Shown: positions 17,307 to 26,765 of the stretch, in pieces
Layout: each line of letters begins with the position of its first letter
Position numbering within the stretch: the stretch's first letter is position 1
Source of the DNA: Comamonadaceae bacterium
GTDB taxonomy: Bacteria; Pseudomonadota; Gammaproteobacteria; Burkholderiales; Burkholderiaceae_C
Length of the DNA stretch: 64,000 bases
NCBI GenBank assembly: GCA_947454955.1
Contig: CANGLW010000005.1
Span: 62,001 to 126,000 of the forward strand
Direction: 5' to 3'
Program-made: the position numbers and the translations under genes
Notes under the pieces: model-generated
Told to the model about the DNA's origin: nothing
What the model saw: only the letters and a program-made list of their open reading frames with translations
Databases searched by the model: none

Positions 17307-18182
17307 TCAATACACCGACGGCTCGCCCTCGGGCCGGTCTTTGAAGCGTTTGTGCACCCAGTAATACTGCTCAGGCGTGGCATCGATCCAGGCCTGCAAA
17401 CGCAGGTTCATGGTGGCCGCGTCTGCCGTGGCGTCTGCGGTGGGAAAGTCGGTCCAAGTGGGCATCACTTGCACCTCATAGCCTTCACTCGTCATGCGCG
17501 TGACCACCGGCACCACCTGCGCACGGCCCAGGCGCGCAAAACGTGAGAGCGAGGGCACGGTGCAAGCCATCACGCCGTAAAAAGGCACAAACACCGACTC
17601 GTGCGGGCCGAAGTTCATGTCGGGCAGCAAATACAGCGGCTCGCCTTGACGCAACGCGGCCACGATGTCTTTGACCCCATCGGCACGGCCAAACAAACGC
17701 CCCTGACCAAACCTGCTGCGCCCTGCATGAATCCACGCGTCAATGGTGGTGTTGGCCTGGTTGGTGTAGATGGTGGTGAAGCGCCTATCCAGCTGCTGGG
17801 TCAGCGCCGTCCAGCCCGCGTCCAACCCCACAAAATGCGGCGCAAATATCACCGTGGGTTGATGGCCTTGCAGGGCCGCCACATCCCCCGTCAAACGCAA
17901 ACGCGCACGGGTGGTCTCAGGGCTGCTGTGCCACAACCAACCGCGGTCTAACCAGGCTTGTGCGAAATGCACAAACACATCTTGTGCAACGCGAACGCGC
18001 TGCGCATGCGTCCACTGCGGGAAACACAAACGCAAATTGGTCATCACCACCCGGCGGCGCGGCGCCACCAGCAGGTACAAGGCCCAACCCAACACCCACC
18101 CCAGCGCACGCACCCAAGCCAAGGGCATCACACCCAGCAAGCGCATGAACACAACGCCAAGTTGGCTGAACACCCAACTCAT
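17307..18182 (-). CDS. LpxL/HtrB-family lauroyl (late) acyltransferase
   Basis: Inner-membrane acyltransferase of the lipid A late-acylation family. From 18182 it has 291 residues, with an N-terminal hydrophobic anchor ([17 protein letters not shown]) and the catalytic HX4D box PHFVGLD. LLPDMNFGPHESVFVPFYG is the second conserved block, and YYWVHKRFKDRPEGEPSVY is a typical end. The long frame starts at 18278 but the ATG at 18182 overlaps the upstream stop as ATGA. It is the second of two adjacent family members, so the pair likely adds the two secondary acyl chains. Confidence 0.88.
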   Translation of the reverse strand: MSWVFSQLGVVFMRLLGVMPLAWVRALGWVLGWALYLLVAPRRRVVMTNLRLCFPQWTHAQRVRVAQDVFVHFAQAWLDRGWLWHSSPETTRARLRLTGDVAALQGHQPTVIFAPHFVGLDAGWTALTQQLDRRFTTIYTNQANTTIDAWIHAGRSRFGQGRLFGRADGVKDIVAALRQGEPLYLLPDMNFGPHESVFVPFYGVMACTVPSLSRFARLGRAQVVPVVTRMTSEGYEVQVMPTWTDFPTADATADAATMNLRLQAWIDATPEQYYWVHKRFKDRPEGEPSVY

Positions 18183-19006
18183 GGACTCTCCTGCCGCGGG
18201 GTTTTGTAGCGCGCGTAGCCCCACAGGTATTGCTGCGGGCAGGTGCGGATCAAACGCTCCATGGCGCGGTTGATGCACGCAGCACCCGCCTCGGGCGAGA
18301 GGCCTTCCAGGCTCTCATCGAGCGCTTGCACATGCACCACAAATTTGCCCCAGCGTCGCTCGGCGCAGGCCAGCAGCACGCTAGCGCCGGTTTGCTGGGC
18401 CAGGCGCACCGCCAGGGTCATGGTGTAGGCGTCTTGGCCGAAAAACGGCGCCCAGACGCCCTGGCCTTGCGGGGGCACTTGGTCGGGCAGCAGGCCCACG
18501 CACTGGCCGCGGCGCAGGGCTTGGATGAGTTGCTTGACACCAGCCAGCGTGGTGGGCGCGGTCAAGAGGCCGGGGCGCTGGCGCGCCTGGGCCACCACGC
18601 TTCTGAGCCACGCTTGGCGCGGCGGGCGAAACAACACCGTCATGGGCTTGTGCTGGCCAAAGCGCTCGGTGTAGGCCTGGGACATCGCTTCAAAGCTGCC
18701 CAGGTGCGGGGTGAGAAACAACAAGCCACGGCCTTCTGCCAAGGCTTGGACCACCAAAGCATCGCCGTCTGCAGTGATCGGCACCGGCGCACCCAACCAC
18801 AGCCGGGGCAGCTCCATCACCATGGCGCCAGCGTGCGCAGCCCCTCGCCAGGCCATGCCTGCGCCAAAGCCGGCCTGTGCGGCATTGGCCAGCATGCGGC
18901 GCCGGTAGGTGGGCGACAGAACGGCGACCAAGCACCCCAAAGCCCAACCCAAAGCCTGCAATAGACCCAGGGGAAGGATGGCTAATGTTCTGAACAAAAG
19001 GTGCAT
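18179..19006 (-). CDS. LpxL/HtrB-family acyltransferase, first of the pair
   Basis: Same family as its downstream neighbour: 275 residues from 19006 ([20 protein letters not shown] anchor), with the catalytic histidine/acid pair in PHLGSFE (HX4E) and [19 protein letters not shown] as second block. The substrate chain and lipid A position cannot be read from the sequence. It diverges from metK with a 164-base gap; this acyltransferase-pair/metK arrangement is common in betaproteobacteria. Confidence 0.86.
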   Translation of the reverse strand: MHLLFRTLAILPLGLLQALGWALGCLVAVLSPTYRRRMLANAAQAGFGAGMAWRGAAHAGAMVMELPRLWLGAPVPITADGDALVVQALAEGRGLLFLTPHLGSFEAMSQAYTERFGQHKPMTVLFRPPRQAWLRSVVAQARQRPGLLTAPTTLAGVKQLIQALRRGQCVGLLPDQVPPQGQGVWAPFFGQDAYTMTLAVRLAQQTGASVLLACAERRWGKFVVHVQALDESLEGLSPEAGAACINRAMERLIRTCPQQYLWGYARYKTPRQESP

Positions 19007-19095
19007 GGTCGGATAAACTATGGCCTGTCGCTGAGTTACAGAACTACTTGCAGGGCGACACAGCACGATTCACAGATTGTGCCTTGTCCGGGACA

Positions 19096-19141
19096 CCGGG
19101 CATTTCTGCTAAAGCGTTCGCTGACAGCTCCCAAGGCCCGG
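19096..19141 (+). other. Structured leader upstream of metK
   Basis: CCGGGC (19096-19101) pairs perfectly with GCCCGG (19136-19141); the enclosed 34 bases hold an AGC-GUUC-GCU hairpin flanked by GCU and AGC. The stem closes 29 bases before the metK ATG. It does not match SAM-I, SAM-II or SAH riboswitch patterns as I know them, so it is only a candidate cis-regulatory RNA. The rest of the 164-base gap shows nothing clear. Confidence 0.35.
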
Positions 19142-19170
19142 CAACGCGGATCATCAACTTTGGAGTTTTT

Positions 19171-20352
19171 ATGGCGAACGATTACCTCTTTACCTCTGAA
19201 TCCGTTTCTGAAGGCCACCCCGACAAGGTGGCTGACCAGGTGTCTGACGCGATTTTGGACGCGATTTTCAAGCAAGACCCCCGCAGCCGCGTGGCCGCCG
19301 AGACCCTGTGCAACACCGGTTTGGTGGTGCTGGCCGGTGAGATCACCACCAACGCGCATGTGGACTACATCCAGGTCGCGCGCGACACCATCAAGCGCAT
19401 CGGCTACGACAACACCGAGTACGGCATTGACTACAAAGGCTGCGCGGTGCTGGTGGCTTACGACAAGCAATCCAACGACATCGCCCAGGGCGTGGACCAG
19501 GCTTCGGACGACCACCTCAACACCGGTGCGGGCGACCAAGGCCTGATGTTCGGTTACGCTTGCAGCGAAACCCCGGTGCTCATGCCCGCCCCGATTTACT
19601 ACGCCCACCGTTTGGTGGAGCGCCAGGCCCAGCTGCGCAAAGACGGCCGTCTGCCCTTTTTGCGCCCTGACGCCAAGAGCCAGGTGACCATGCGTTATGT
19701 GGACGGCAAGCCCCACAGCATCGACACCGTGGTGCTCTCGAGCCAACACAGCCCCGAGATGAGCAACGGCAGCACCATGAAGCAAGAGTTCGTGGACGCG
19801 GTGATTGAAGAAATCATCAAGCCCGTGCTGCCCAAAGAGTGGCTGCTCGACACCAAATACCTCATCAACCCCACCGGCCGTTTTGTGGTGGGTGGCCCCC
19901 AGGGCGACTGCGGCCTGACTGGTCGCAAAATCATTGTGGACACCTACGGCGGCGCTTGCCCGCACGGTGGTGGCGCCTTCTCCGGCAAAGACCCCACCAA
20001 GGTGGACCGCTCGGCTGCGTACGCCGCGCGCTATGTGGCCAAGAACATCGTGGCTGCCGGCTTGGCCACCCAGTGCCAGATTCAGGTGGCTTACGCCATT
20101 GGCGTGGCGCGCCCCATGAACGTGACCGTCAACACCCAAGGCACGGGCGTGATTGCCGACGAGAAAATCGCCGCGCTGGTCAACGAGCATTTTGATTTGC
20201 GTCCCAAAGGCATCATCCAGATGCTCGACCTGCTGCGCCCGATTTACGAAAAATCAGCTGCCTACGGTCACTTCGGCCGCGAAGAGCCCGAGTTCACCTG
20301 GGAGCGCACCGACAAAGCCGCCGCGCTGCGTGCCGCTGCCGGTCTGAAATAA
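19171..20352 (+). CDS. metK: S-adenosylmethionine synthetase
   Basis: Makes S-adenosylmethionine from methionine and ATP. The 393-residue protein starts [20 protein letters not shown], includes the substrate-loop region [12 protein letters not shown], the P-loop-like [19 protein letters not shown] and ends with the conserved FTWE-D block. The start at 19171 has GGAG six bases upstream; the earlier in-frame ATG at 19048 lies in the leader and is rejected. Confidence 0.97.
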   Translation: MANDYLFTSESVSEGHPDKVADQVSDAILDAIFKQDPRSRVAAETLCNTGLVVLAGEITTNAHVDYIQVARDTIKRIGYDNTEYGIDYKGCAVLVAYDKQSNDIAQGVDQASDDHLNTGAGDQGLMFGYACSETPVLMPAPIYYAHRLVERQAQLRKDGRLPFLRPDAKSQVTMRYVDGKPHSIDTVVLSSQHSPEMSNGSTMKQEFVDAVIEEIIKPVLPKEWLLDTKYLINPTGRFVVGGPQGDCGLTGRKIIVDTYGGACPHGGGAFSGKDPTKVDRSAAYAARYVAKNIVAAGLATQCQIQVAYAIGVARPMNVTVNTQGTGVIADEKIAALVNEHFDLRPKGIIQMLDLLRPIYEKSAAYGHFGREEPEFTWERTDKAAALRAAAGLK

Positions 20353-20379
20353 TCAGGGTTTGATGACCAAGCCCACACG

Positions 20380-21630
20380 ATGAAACTGCAAACACAACGC
20401 TGGATCGACCGCTGGGTAGGCCAGTTGTTGTGCGCAGGGCTCTCGTTGTGGGCACGCTGGCGCGGCAACGCCAACCCCAAGGCGCCTGCGCAGGTGCGCC
20501 ATGTGCTGGTGATTTTGCTCTCAGAGATGGGCAGCATCGTGCTGGCTGGCCCCATGTTTGCCGCGCTGCGCGCCAAATACCCCGGGGCCACGCTGCATGT
20601 GCTGCAGCTCAAGAAAAACCAAGAGGTCTCGCGCATGCTGGGCCTGGCCGCCGACGAACACCTGCACGCGCTCGATGACAAGTCGGGCCTGCAACTCGTC
20701 AAAGACATCTGGCGCTTCATGCAAACCATGCGCGCCCTGCCCTTGGATGTGGTGGTGGACTGCGAGCTGTTCTCGCGCATCAGCGCCTTGTTGTCTTACC
20801 TCAGTGGCGCCAAGTTGCGTGCGGGTTTCACGCCGCACACCCAAGAGGGCTTGTACCGCGGCAGCTTCATCAACCGCGCCATTCCCTACAACCCCTACCA
20901 GCACATCAGCAAACAGTTTTTGTCGCTGGTGGATGCTTTGGACCCTGTGCAAGGCGCGCCGGTGCACAAAGCTGCGCCCATTCGCGATTTTCCCGCGCGC
21001 ACCGAGCTCAGCGTGGATTTCACCGCGGATGAGTTGAACAGTTACAAGGCCAAACTCGCGGCCGATCACCCGTCTGCGGTGGGCCGTAAATTGGTGTTGT
21101 TGTACGCAGGCGGCGGCATCTTGCCCGAGCGCGCTTGGCCCGCCGACCACTACGCCCGCGTGGCCCAAGGCCTGGTGGCCGCTGGCCATGCGGTGGGCTT
21201 GATTGGTTTGAAGGACGACGCGGCCTTGGCCGCTGACTTGAAAACCCGCGTGGCCAGCGATCTGTGTTTGAACCTCACCGGTTACACCCGCTCCATTCGC
21301 GAGTTGCTGATGCTCTTTCACGCGGCCGATTTGCTCATCACCAACGACGGCGGCCCAGGGCATTTCGCCACCCTCACGCCCATCCAAACCATGGTGTTTT
21401 TCGGGCCAGAGACGGGCAAGCTCTACGGCCCGCTGCCAGGTTTGCGTGGCGCACAAGCCAAAATTTTTGAGTCGGGCATTGCCTGCTCGCCGTGCTTGAG
21501 TGCCTACAACCACCGCCTGACGTTTTGCGACGGCGACAACCAGTGCCTCAAGCGCATCGCGCCGGACCCGGTGTTGCAAGAAGCCCTCTCGGTTCTGGCC
21601 AAGCCCTTGCAAGCGGCGGTCTTGGCATGA
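20380..21630 (+). CDS. Glycosyltransferase family 9 (heptosyltransferase-like)
   Basis: Cytoplasmic glycosyltransferase of the ADP-heptose:LPS transferase fold (GT-B). The 416 residues show the N-terminal nucleotide-fold HVLVILLSEMGSIVLAGPMF, a middle VVVDCELFSRISALLSYLSG, and the C-terminal donor-site TNDGGPGHFATL followed by FFGPETGKLYGPL. A cysteine-rich loop near 360-385 (CSPCLSAYNH, CDGDNQC) is typical of this subgroup. It overlaps the GtrA-like gene by ATGA, forming a surface-polysaccharide or lipid-glycosylation unit. Confidence 0.85.
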   Translation: MKLQTQRWIDRWVGQLLCAGLSLWARWRGNANPKAPAQVRHVLVILLSEMGSIVLAGPMFAALRAKYPGATLHVLQLKKNQEVSRMLGLAADEHLHALDDKSGLQLVKDIWRFMQTMRALPLDVVVDCELFSRISALLSYLSGAKLRAGFTPHTQEGLYRGSFINRAIPYNPYQHISKQFLSLVDALDPVQGAPVHKAAPIRDFPARTELSVDFTADELNSYKAKLAADHPSAVGRKLVLLYAGGGILPERAWPADHYARVAQGLVAAGHAVGLIGLKDDAALAADLKTRVASDLCLNLTGYTRSIRELLMLFHAADLLITNDGGPGHFATLTPIQTMVFFGPETGKLYGPLPGLRGAQAKIFESGIACSPCLSAYNHRLTFCDGDNQCLKRIAPDPVLQEALSVLAKPLQAAVLA

Positions 21631-22121
21631 CCGCGACCTCTGCAAGCCCCCTGCAACGGTTCGTGTTGTGGGTGCTGGGTTGGATCGAGCGTTACCGCTA
21701 CATCAAGTTCGGTATTGTGGGCGCCAGCGGCACGGTGGTGAACCTGGCTGTGCTCTACCTGGGGCATGAGTATGTGTTTGCGCACATCGAGCAGGGCTAC
21801 AACAAGCCTTACTTTTCACTCGCCCTGGCCATCGCGCTGGCCACACTCAACAACTTCAGCTGGAACCGTTTGTGGACCTGGTCAGACCGCGTCAAACAGC
21901 TGGAGGCTGATGAAATGCCCCGGGTGAGCCTACGCACCCTGGGCATGGAGTTTGGCCAGTATGTGACGGCCTCGGCCTTTGGCAGCTTGTTGCAATACGT
22001 GCTCACCCTGCTGCTATCAGGCAGCATGGACTACCGCTTGGCCAACATCATCGCGATTGTGGCGGCCAGCGTGAGCAACTTCCTGGCCAACGACCGCTGG
22101 ACCTTCCGCCGCAAAGGCTGA
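21627..22121 (+). CDS. GtrA-family membrane protein
   Basis: Small polytopic membrane protein (164 residues, four helices) of the GtrA family, proposed to translocate undecaprenyl-linked sugars. Diagnostic blocks are IKFGIVGASGTVVNLAVLYLG at 24-44, NNFSWNRLWTW near the second and third helices and SNFLANDRWTF at the end. It is translationally coupled to the GT9 gene and followed by a GT83-type transferase, a typical functional trio. Confidence 0.88.
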   Translation: MTATSASPLQRFVLWVLGWIERYRYIKFGIVGASGTVVNLAVLYLGHEYVFAHIEQGYNKPYFSLALAIALATLNNFSWNRLWTWSDRVKQLEADEMPRVSLRTLGMEFGQYVTASAFGSLLQYVLTLLLSGSMDYRLANIIAIVAASVSNFLANDRWTFRRKG

Positions 22122-22159
22122 GACACCGTCGCCTTGCTTCGCTTGGCTATCATCGAAGG

Positions 22160-24067
22160 ATGAATCGCACCGTTCTTGTGATCGCCGCTTGCTTGGCTGC
22201 ACTGGCTTATATGTGGGGCCTGGGCGGGCAGTACATCCCCAGCAATGGCGACGAGATGGTTTACGCGCACATCGCGCGCAAAACCGCGGAAAGCGGCCAC
22301 TGGTTGCCCCTGGCCTCCGACCTGTTTGAGACCCGCAACACCAAACCACCCATGTTGTTTTGGCAAGCCATGGTGGCCGGTGACTTAGGCGGCTGGGGCC
22401 TGGCTGCCCTGCGCACCCCGGGCGTGCTTTACACCTTCGCGGTGGCGGCTGCTTTGGCTTGGCTGGTGGCGCGCGCCTCGCGCTTGACGGGCCATGGTGT
22501 GGGTCTTGGCTTGGGTCAGCCAAGCCTTACTCAAAACGCACAAGACTCAGGCCATCGCCAAGCGTCTGAGCACGCACTCTGGACCACGGGCTTGCTGGCT
22601 GCTGTGGTGTTTCTGGCGTTTTTCAGCACCCTTCGTTACCACCGCGCTTACCTCACCAGCGCACCCGAAACCTTTTGGTTCAGTTTGCCGATCTTGGTGT
22701 GGTTTTGGCAGTTGGGGCAAGGTCAATCACATCATGGCGCTATTTTTTCGATAGCAGATAAAACCTTATCATCTGCGCTCACCCCTTCATGGCTCAGTGT
22801 GGTGCTGCTCGGTTTGGGTTTGGGCATCGGCTTGGCCTACAAATCCTTTGCCCTGATCGCCCCCGCCACCGCGGCCTGGTGGTTGGTAGTACTGGCCTCG
22901 CAGCCGTGGATGGGCTGGCGCGCACTGATGTTGCTCAGCCTCAAGGTCGGCGTGGCGGCGGTGTTGGCACTGGGCGTGTTTGGCCTGTGGTTTGTGCTCG
23001 ACCCGGACCCGGCGAGCGTTTGGCAAGAGTTCATCGTGGCTGAGAACGCGAAAAAGTTCTCCGACCAACGAGGCTACTGGGCCGAGGCGCTGAGCTTGAA
23101 TGGCTCGAGCATCTGGTCGCAACTCTTGGCGTATGCGGTCAACGCGGGCTTGCTCGCACCCGTGGTGTTGGGGCTGATGGTGATGGGCGTGCAACACGTG
23201 TTCAAGCCCCAGATCAGATTTTCACAACGCTTTCAAGCCATGAGCCCGCTGGTCGCCCTGGCCCTGGCCTGGTTGCTGGTGTGGCTTGTGACCTTCACCA
23301 TCCCGAGCCAACGTTCGGCGCGCTACGTGATTCCAGCCATGCCATCAGTCGCATTGCTCATCGCGGTGTATTGGCAGCGCATAGGCGCCATGTGGTTTCG
23401 CTTGACTGCCCTACTAGCCTTGGTGGCTGTGGTGCTGCTCGCGCGCGTGGCCTGGGTCATGTCGGGGCTGTCGGGTGGCTTGGGCATCAGCGCAAGCCTT
23501 GAAGCCGTCTTGGCTTTGGCGCTGGCTGCAGCGTTCGCCCTCGCGGCTTTGGCCAGTCTGCACCCGCGCGCTTGCCGCACCGCAGCCCTCTTGAGCGTGT
23601 TGGGGGTGTATGTGTTGATGGACGCGGTGCTCATGCCCATGGACAGTGCGCAGGCGCAGTTCGCCGCGCCTGACTCGTCAACATCTGTGTCAATCTCTAC
23701 GTCACCTCGCGTGGCAGTGCCCAACAACTTCAATGGGCAGTACGAGCGTTACCGTTACATCTTGCCCGCAGGTTTTCAACCGCAACCCTACGAGGTTGGT
23801 GCGCGCGCGGCGCAAGGCAAGGCGGGTTTGGATGACTTGCTGGCGCAACATGACAGCGTGGTGTGGTCACAAGATGTCAACACAAGCAAGCCTGTATGCG
23901 AGCCTGCTTGCCAGGTGCTGGGCGTGCGTTGGGTCTTGAAGAGCCGACACCTGGCTGGCGAGGTGCGTTTGGATAATTTGTGGACGCCGCAAGACTGGTT
24001 GTTCGCCCGCGAATGGTGGCTCAAAGCTGGCTCAGCCGCGCAGGTACTTGAACCAACGGCGCAATAA
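22160..24067 (+). CDS. ArnT/PMT-like integral membrane glycosyltransferase (GT83)
   Basis: Membrane glycosyltransferase that uses lipid-phosphate sugar donors on the periplasmic face. The 635-residue protein opens with a helix and the periplasmic acidic motif NGDEMVYAHIARK (about 29-41), then RNTKPPMLFWQAM, as in ArnT. About a dozen hydrophobic segments and a soluble C-terminal domain follow. Residues near 193-205 (HHGAIFSIADKTL) are encoded by a GCTAT...ATAGC repeat and look like an in-frame insertion in a loop. The 3' end overlaps the convergent membrane-protein gene by 36 bases. The acceptor is unknown. Confidence 0.83.
   Translation: MNRTVLVIAACLAALAYMWGLGGQYIPSNGDEMVYAHIARKTAESGHWLPLASDLFETRNTKPPMLFWQAMVAGDLGGWGLAALRTPGVLYTFAVAAALAWLVARASRLTGHGVGLGLGQPSLTQNAQDSGHRQASEHALWTTGLLAAVVFLAFFSTLRYHRAYLTSAPETFWFSLPILVWFWQLGQGQSHHGAIFSIADKTLSSALTPSWLSVVLLGLGLGIGLAYKSFALIAPATAAWWLVVLASQPWMGWRALMLLSLKVGVAAVLALGVFGLWFVLDPDPASVWQEFIVAENAKKFSDQRGYWAEALSLNGSSIWSQLLAYAVNAGLLAPVVLGLMVMGVQHVFKPQIRFSQRFQAMSPLVALALAWLLVWLVTFTIPSQRSARYVIPAMPSVALLIAVYWQRIGAMWFRLTALLALVAVVLLARVAWVMSGLSGGLGISASLEAVLALALAAAFALAALASLHPRACRTAALLSVLGVYVLMDAVLMPMDSAQAQFAAPDSSTSVSISTSPRVAVPNNFNGQYERYRYILPAGFQPQPYEVGARAAQGKAGLDDLLAQHDSVVWSQDVNTSKPVCEPACQVLGVRWVLKSRHLAGEVRLDNLWTPQDWLFAREWWLKAGSAAQVLEPTAQ
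22739..22755. repeat. GCTAT-type repeat inside the GT83 gene
   Basis: GCTAT and ATAGC flank 7 bases inside the reading frame, encoding AIFSIA in a poorly conserved loop. Immediately after it GATAA and TTATC form a further small hairpin (to about 22775). Confidence 0.5.
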
Positions 24068-24736
24068 CCAGAGCTGACACCACACCCACAACAGTGGGTC
24101 TAAGAGCGCGGACCACACATTGCCTGTGGGCCAGCGGGTGAGTTCAAACACCAGCAACACGGCCATCACCCATAACCACGCCAAGTGGGTCTGGCGACCC
24201 CACAAGACCCAGGGCAAAAGCGCCAAGGCGGCCACCACCAAGAACGTGAGGCCATGAAAGCCCAGCGGGTAAAGCGCCACCGGCCACCAGGCCAGCACGT
24301 CGAACAACAACACCCAACCCAGCACCGACAAGACCAGAGCCACGCCGGTGAGCGTGTTGAGCAAGCCGCCTGGCGACTGCTGGCGAAACGCATAGGCCCA
24401 GGCGTTGCGTGCTGGGGCATCAAAGGCCAGGTTCAAGGCGTGCAGGGCCAAGGCCAGCATCATGAGGCTGGGCATTTGAAAGGCCAGCCCCAACCAGTAA
24501 GCCGGCGACCACACGCCGGGTAACAAACACAGTGCGCAGATCAAAATCAAGAGTAGCAGCTGCGGCAAGGTGCGCGTGGGCAATCGTGAGCGCCGGCCCC
24601 AGCGGTTCCACGCGGTGATGAGCAAAGCCCCCAAGACCAAGCCCCAACTCAAGCGCCTGGCCCACCACAGCGCGCCGCTGCCGGGCAGCAAGGGGCTGAC
24701 CAGGTCCAAAGTGAACATGAAGTCCATCGCGCTCAT
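24032..24736 (-). CDS. Polytopic inner-membrane protein of unknown function (last gene of the metacaspase/MCE operon)
   Basis: The 234 residues contain six or seven hydrophobic segments (for example RLSWGLVLGALLITAW, LLLLILICALCLLPGV, LMMLALALHALNLAF, LVLSVLGWVLLFDVLAWW) and no catalytic motif that I recognise. Arginine/lysine residues at the ends of helices fit an inner-membrane protein. The start overlaps the sialidase-like stop by ATGA, so the two are translationally coupled. Its 3' end overlaps the converging GT83 gene by 36 bases. Confidence 0.7.
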   Translation of the reverse strand: MSAMDFMFTLDLVSPLLPGSGALWWARRLSWGLVLGALLITAWNRWGRRSRLPTRTLPQLLLLILICALCLLPGVWSPAYWLGLAFQMPSLMMLALALHALNLAFDAPARNAWAYAFRQQSPGGLLNTLTGVALVLSVLGWVLLFDVLAWWPVALYPLGFHGLTFLVVAALALLPWVLWGRQTHLAWLWVMAVLLVFELTRWPTGNVWSALLDPLLWVWCQLWLLRRWFKYLRG

Positions 24737-25905
24737 GGTGCTTGCAAGCTAAAACGTTGCCACGCGATCGCGCGGCGGTGGTCGGTGTAGCTCACCCACA
24801 GGCTGTTGTCGGCCCAGGCCATCGAGGGGTAAGAAAATTCATGCCGCCCTTCGCCCTGCCCTTGCGCGAGCGTTAAGGTCTGCGTCCAACGCAAGCCGTC
24901 AGCAGAGGCACTGAGGGCCAACTCGCCGCGCGAATCTTGCAGGGGGTTGTAGACCAGGAACATCACCCCGGCTTGCAGGGCCAAGCCCGCCACCGAGGCA
25001 TCGGGGTTGCGCAACTCGGCATCGGGCAGGTCTTGCCAGGTCTGGCCCCCGTCATGGGTTTGGGCCAGGCGCAGTTGTTTGTCGGGGCTGTTGTCGCGCA
25101 TCAAGGCCAGCCACTCGGTGGGGCTGCGCATCAAGAGCGTGGGTTGCAGCAAATAGCCGCGTTGCGACATGCGCACCATGCCGCGAAACACACCCTGCGC
25201 ATCAAAACGCAGCGCCACCGGGTACTTGGTGCCCAGCTCAAAATAGGCTGGCAACACCATGCCGCCATCTTGCAAAGGCAAGGGCATGGCGCGCACCAGG
25301 TGGCTGGTGTTCCACAACCACGACAAAGGCAGCACGCCTTCAAAACGGAACTGCAAGTCGTCCATGTTGCTGACCGCTTGCTTTTGCACATAGTGCACCA
25401 CCCGCGCTGCAGCCCAACCGCCCAGCCCGGTGCCCACCACGAACAAATGGATGCGCCCGCTGCCGTCCATCCAAGCCACCGGGTTGCCCAAGCGGCGCAC
25501 CGCGTAGTCGGTGCGCTGCCAACTGGCATCACGCTGCACCACAAAGCGCGCAGGCGACCATACTTGGCTGGCGCGGTCAAAGTGCGACATGGCAATTTGC
25601 ACATCTGGCCCGCTCTCGCGCGAGCCGGCAAACCAAAACGCCATCACGCTCGCAGGCGATGTGGCGGGCAGGGCCAACAAGGTGCTGGCATGTGCGGCCG
25701 GTGTGTCTGCTGGCATGGGAATCAGGCCCGCGCCTTGGCTCACCAACTTAGGCAATGCACTTGGCGCATTCGTTGCAGACGTAGAGACAGCTTGCGTGGG
25801 CCAATCGCCCAGCGGTGCGGGCATGTCAGGCTCACGCCGCCAGCTGCTCAGCACCAGCAACAGGACGAGCGCGAGCAGCGCGCCTAAGCCGCGTTGCCAG
25901 ACCAT
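24733..25905 (-). CDS. Membrane-anchored sialidase-fold (BNR/Asp-box) protein
   Basis: The 390-residue protein starts with a signal anchor (LGALLALVLLLVLSSW, about 6-21) followed by a six-bladed-propeller-like region. Asp-boxes are visible as THDGGQTW and SADGLRW, and SYPSMAWADNSLWVSYTDHR near the end is a typical exo-alpha-sialidase-family block. Whether it has glycosidase activity is unclear, since the arginine triad cannot be placed by eye. Its ATG overlaps the preceding stop (TGATG at 25903-25907) and its stop overlaps the membrane-protein start. Confidence 0.75.
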   Translation of the reverse strand: MVWQRGLGALLALVLLLVLSSWRREPDMPAPLGDWPTQAVSTSATNAPSALPKLVSQGAGLIPMPADTPAAHASTLLALPATSPASVMAFWFAGSRESGPDVQIAMSHFDRASQVWSPARFVVQRDASWQRTDYAVRRLGNPVAWMDGSGRIHLFVVGTGLGGWAAARVVHYVQKQAVSNMDDLQFRFEGVLPLSWLWNTSHLVRAMPLPLQDGGMVLPAYFELGTKYPVALRFDAQGVFRGMVRMSQRGYLLQPTLLMRSPTEWLALMRDNSPDKQLRLAQTHDGGQTWQDLPDAELRNPDASVAGLALQAGVMFLVYNPLQDSRGELALSASADGLRWTQTLTLAQGQGEGRHEFSYPSMAWADNSLWVSYTDHRRAIAWQRFSLQAP

Positions 25906-26765
25906 CAGTTGCCGTGTTTGAACCGCAGCGACTGTGCGATCACCGGGTAGGTGCCGGGCACCACTTCTTGCACAAAGCTCGAGCCACCGGCCTCGTCTTT
26001 GCGGCTCACCTCGACCTTGGAAGCGGCCTCGCCCAACGCACGCGGGTCGCGCAGGGTGATGAGGAGTTGTTCGTCGCCCTGCACGCCGGCAAATTCAAAA
26101 TACTCGTCGCGCCCCAGCGGCACAAAAATTTCCACGCCCGCTTTCACCGCAATCGCCTGGTTGCTGCCTGGGTAAATTTGCTGGCGCTTGCCTTGGGGGT
26201 TGATGTTGTCAATCACCAAGAGGCCATCAAACGTGGGCAAGACCTTGAGCTTGATGCGGTCGCCCGAGCGAAAGCCCGCAGCCACCGGCTGCAAACCGGT
26301 GGGGTTGCCCGCGCGATCGAAGCCCACCACCGACACATGCACGCCCTGGTAGTTTTCTTTGCCGCTCTCGCCTTGCAGGGCCTTGGTTTGCAGGCCCAGC
26401 ACGGTGTTTTCGTCAGCGCCCACGCCTTTGAAACCGAAGATGGAGCCTCCAGCCAAACTCACCACGGTGGCCTTGGTGGAGTTGGTCAATATCGTGCTGA
26501 GGGTGACCGGGTTGTTGAGGTCGCTGTGCGCTTTGGCGCTCACCCATTGGGTGAAAGCGTTCATGGCGAACCTGAACGCAATGTTGATGATCAGCCCCCA
26601 GATGAACTTGGGCTGCATCTCGCTGCCTTCATCGCCGTCTTGAATCGGCGTTGCCGCGTTTGGCGCTGGTGTTGGTACAGGTGTTTGGGCGTGCACTTGC
26701 ACATGCACGGGGATGATCAAGGCTGCCAACAAGGCAGTGGCCAGGCGGCGTTGCAGGGTGTTCAT
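25905..26765 (-). CDS. Exported DUF4384-type protein
   Basis: From 26765 the protein has 286 residues: a signal peptide (TALLAALIIPVHVQVHAQ), a proline/alanine linker, a short hydrophobic segment (FIWGLIINIAFRFAMNAF) and a C-terminal domain of about 110 residues. That domain resembles the DUF4384 fold: SGDRIKLKVLPTFDGLLVID, a pro-rich QQIYPG turn, then VFVPLG-like and EQLLITLRDP. The metacaspase in the same operon ends in a similar domain. The frame extends back to 27026, but that part overlaps the TPR gene and has no signal peptide. It is coupled to both neighbours (ATGA and TGATG overlaps). Confidence 0.72.
   Translation of the reverse strand: MNTLQRRLATALLAALIIPVHVQVHAQTPVPTPAPNAATPIQDGDEGSEMQPKFIWGLIINIAFRFAMNAFTQWVSAKAHSDLNNPVTLSTILTNSTKATVVSLAGGSIFGFKGVGADENTVLGLQTKALQGESGKENYQGVHVSVVGFDRAGNPTGLQPVAAGFRSGDRIKLKVLPTFDGLLVIDNINPQGKRQQIYPGSNQAIAVKAGVEIFVPLGRDEYFEFAGVQGDEQLLITLRDPRALGEAASKVEVSRKDEAGGSSFVQEVVPGTYPVIAQSLRFKHGN

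Noticed and set aside
24733-25905. Active sialidase assignment
   Set aside because: Asp-boxes and the fold signature are visible but the catalytic arginine triad could not be placed, so only the fold is claimed.
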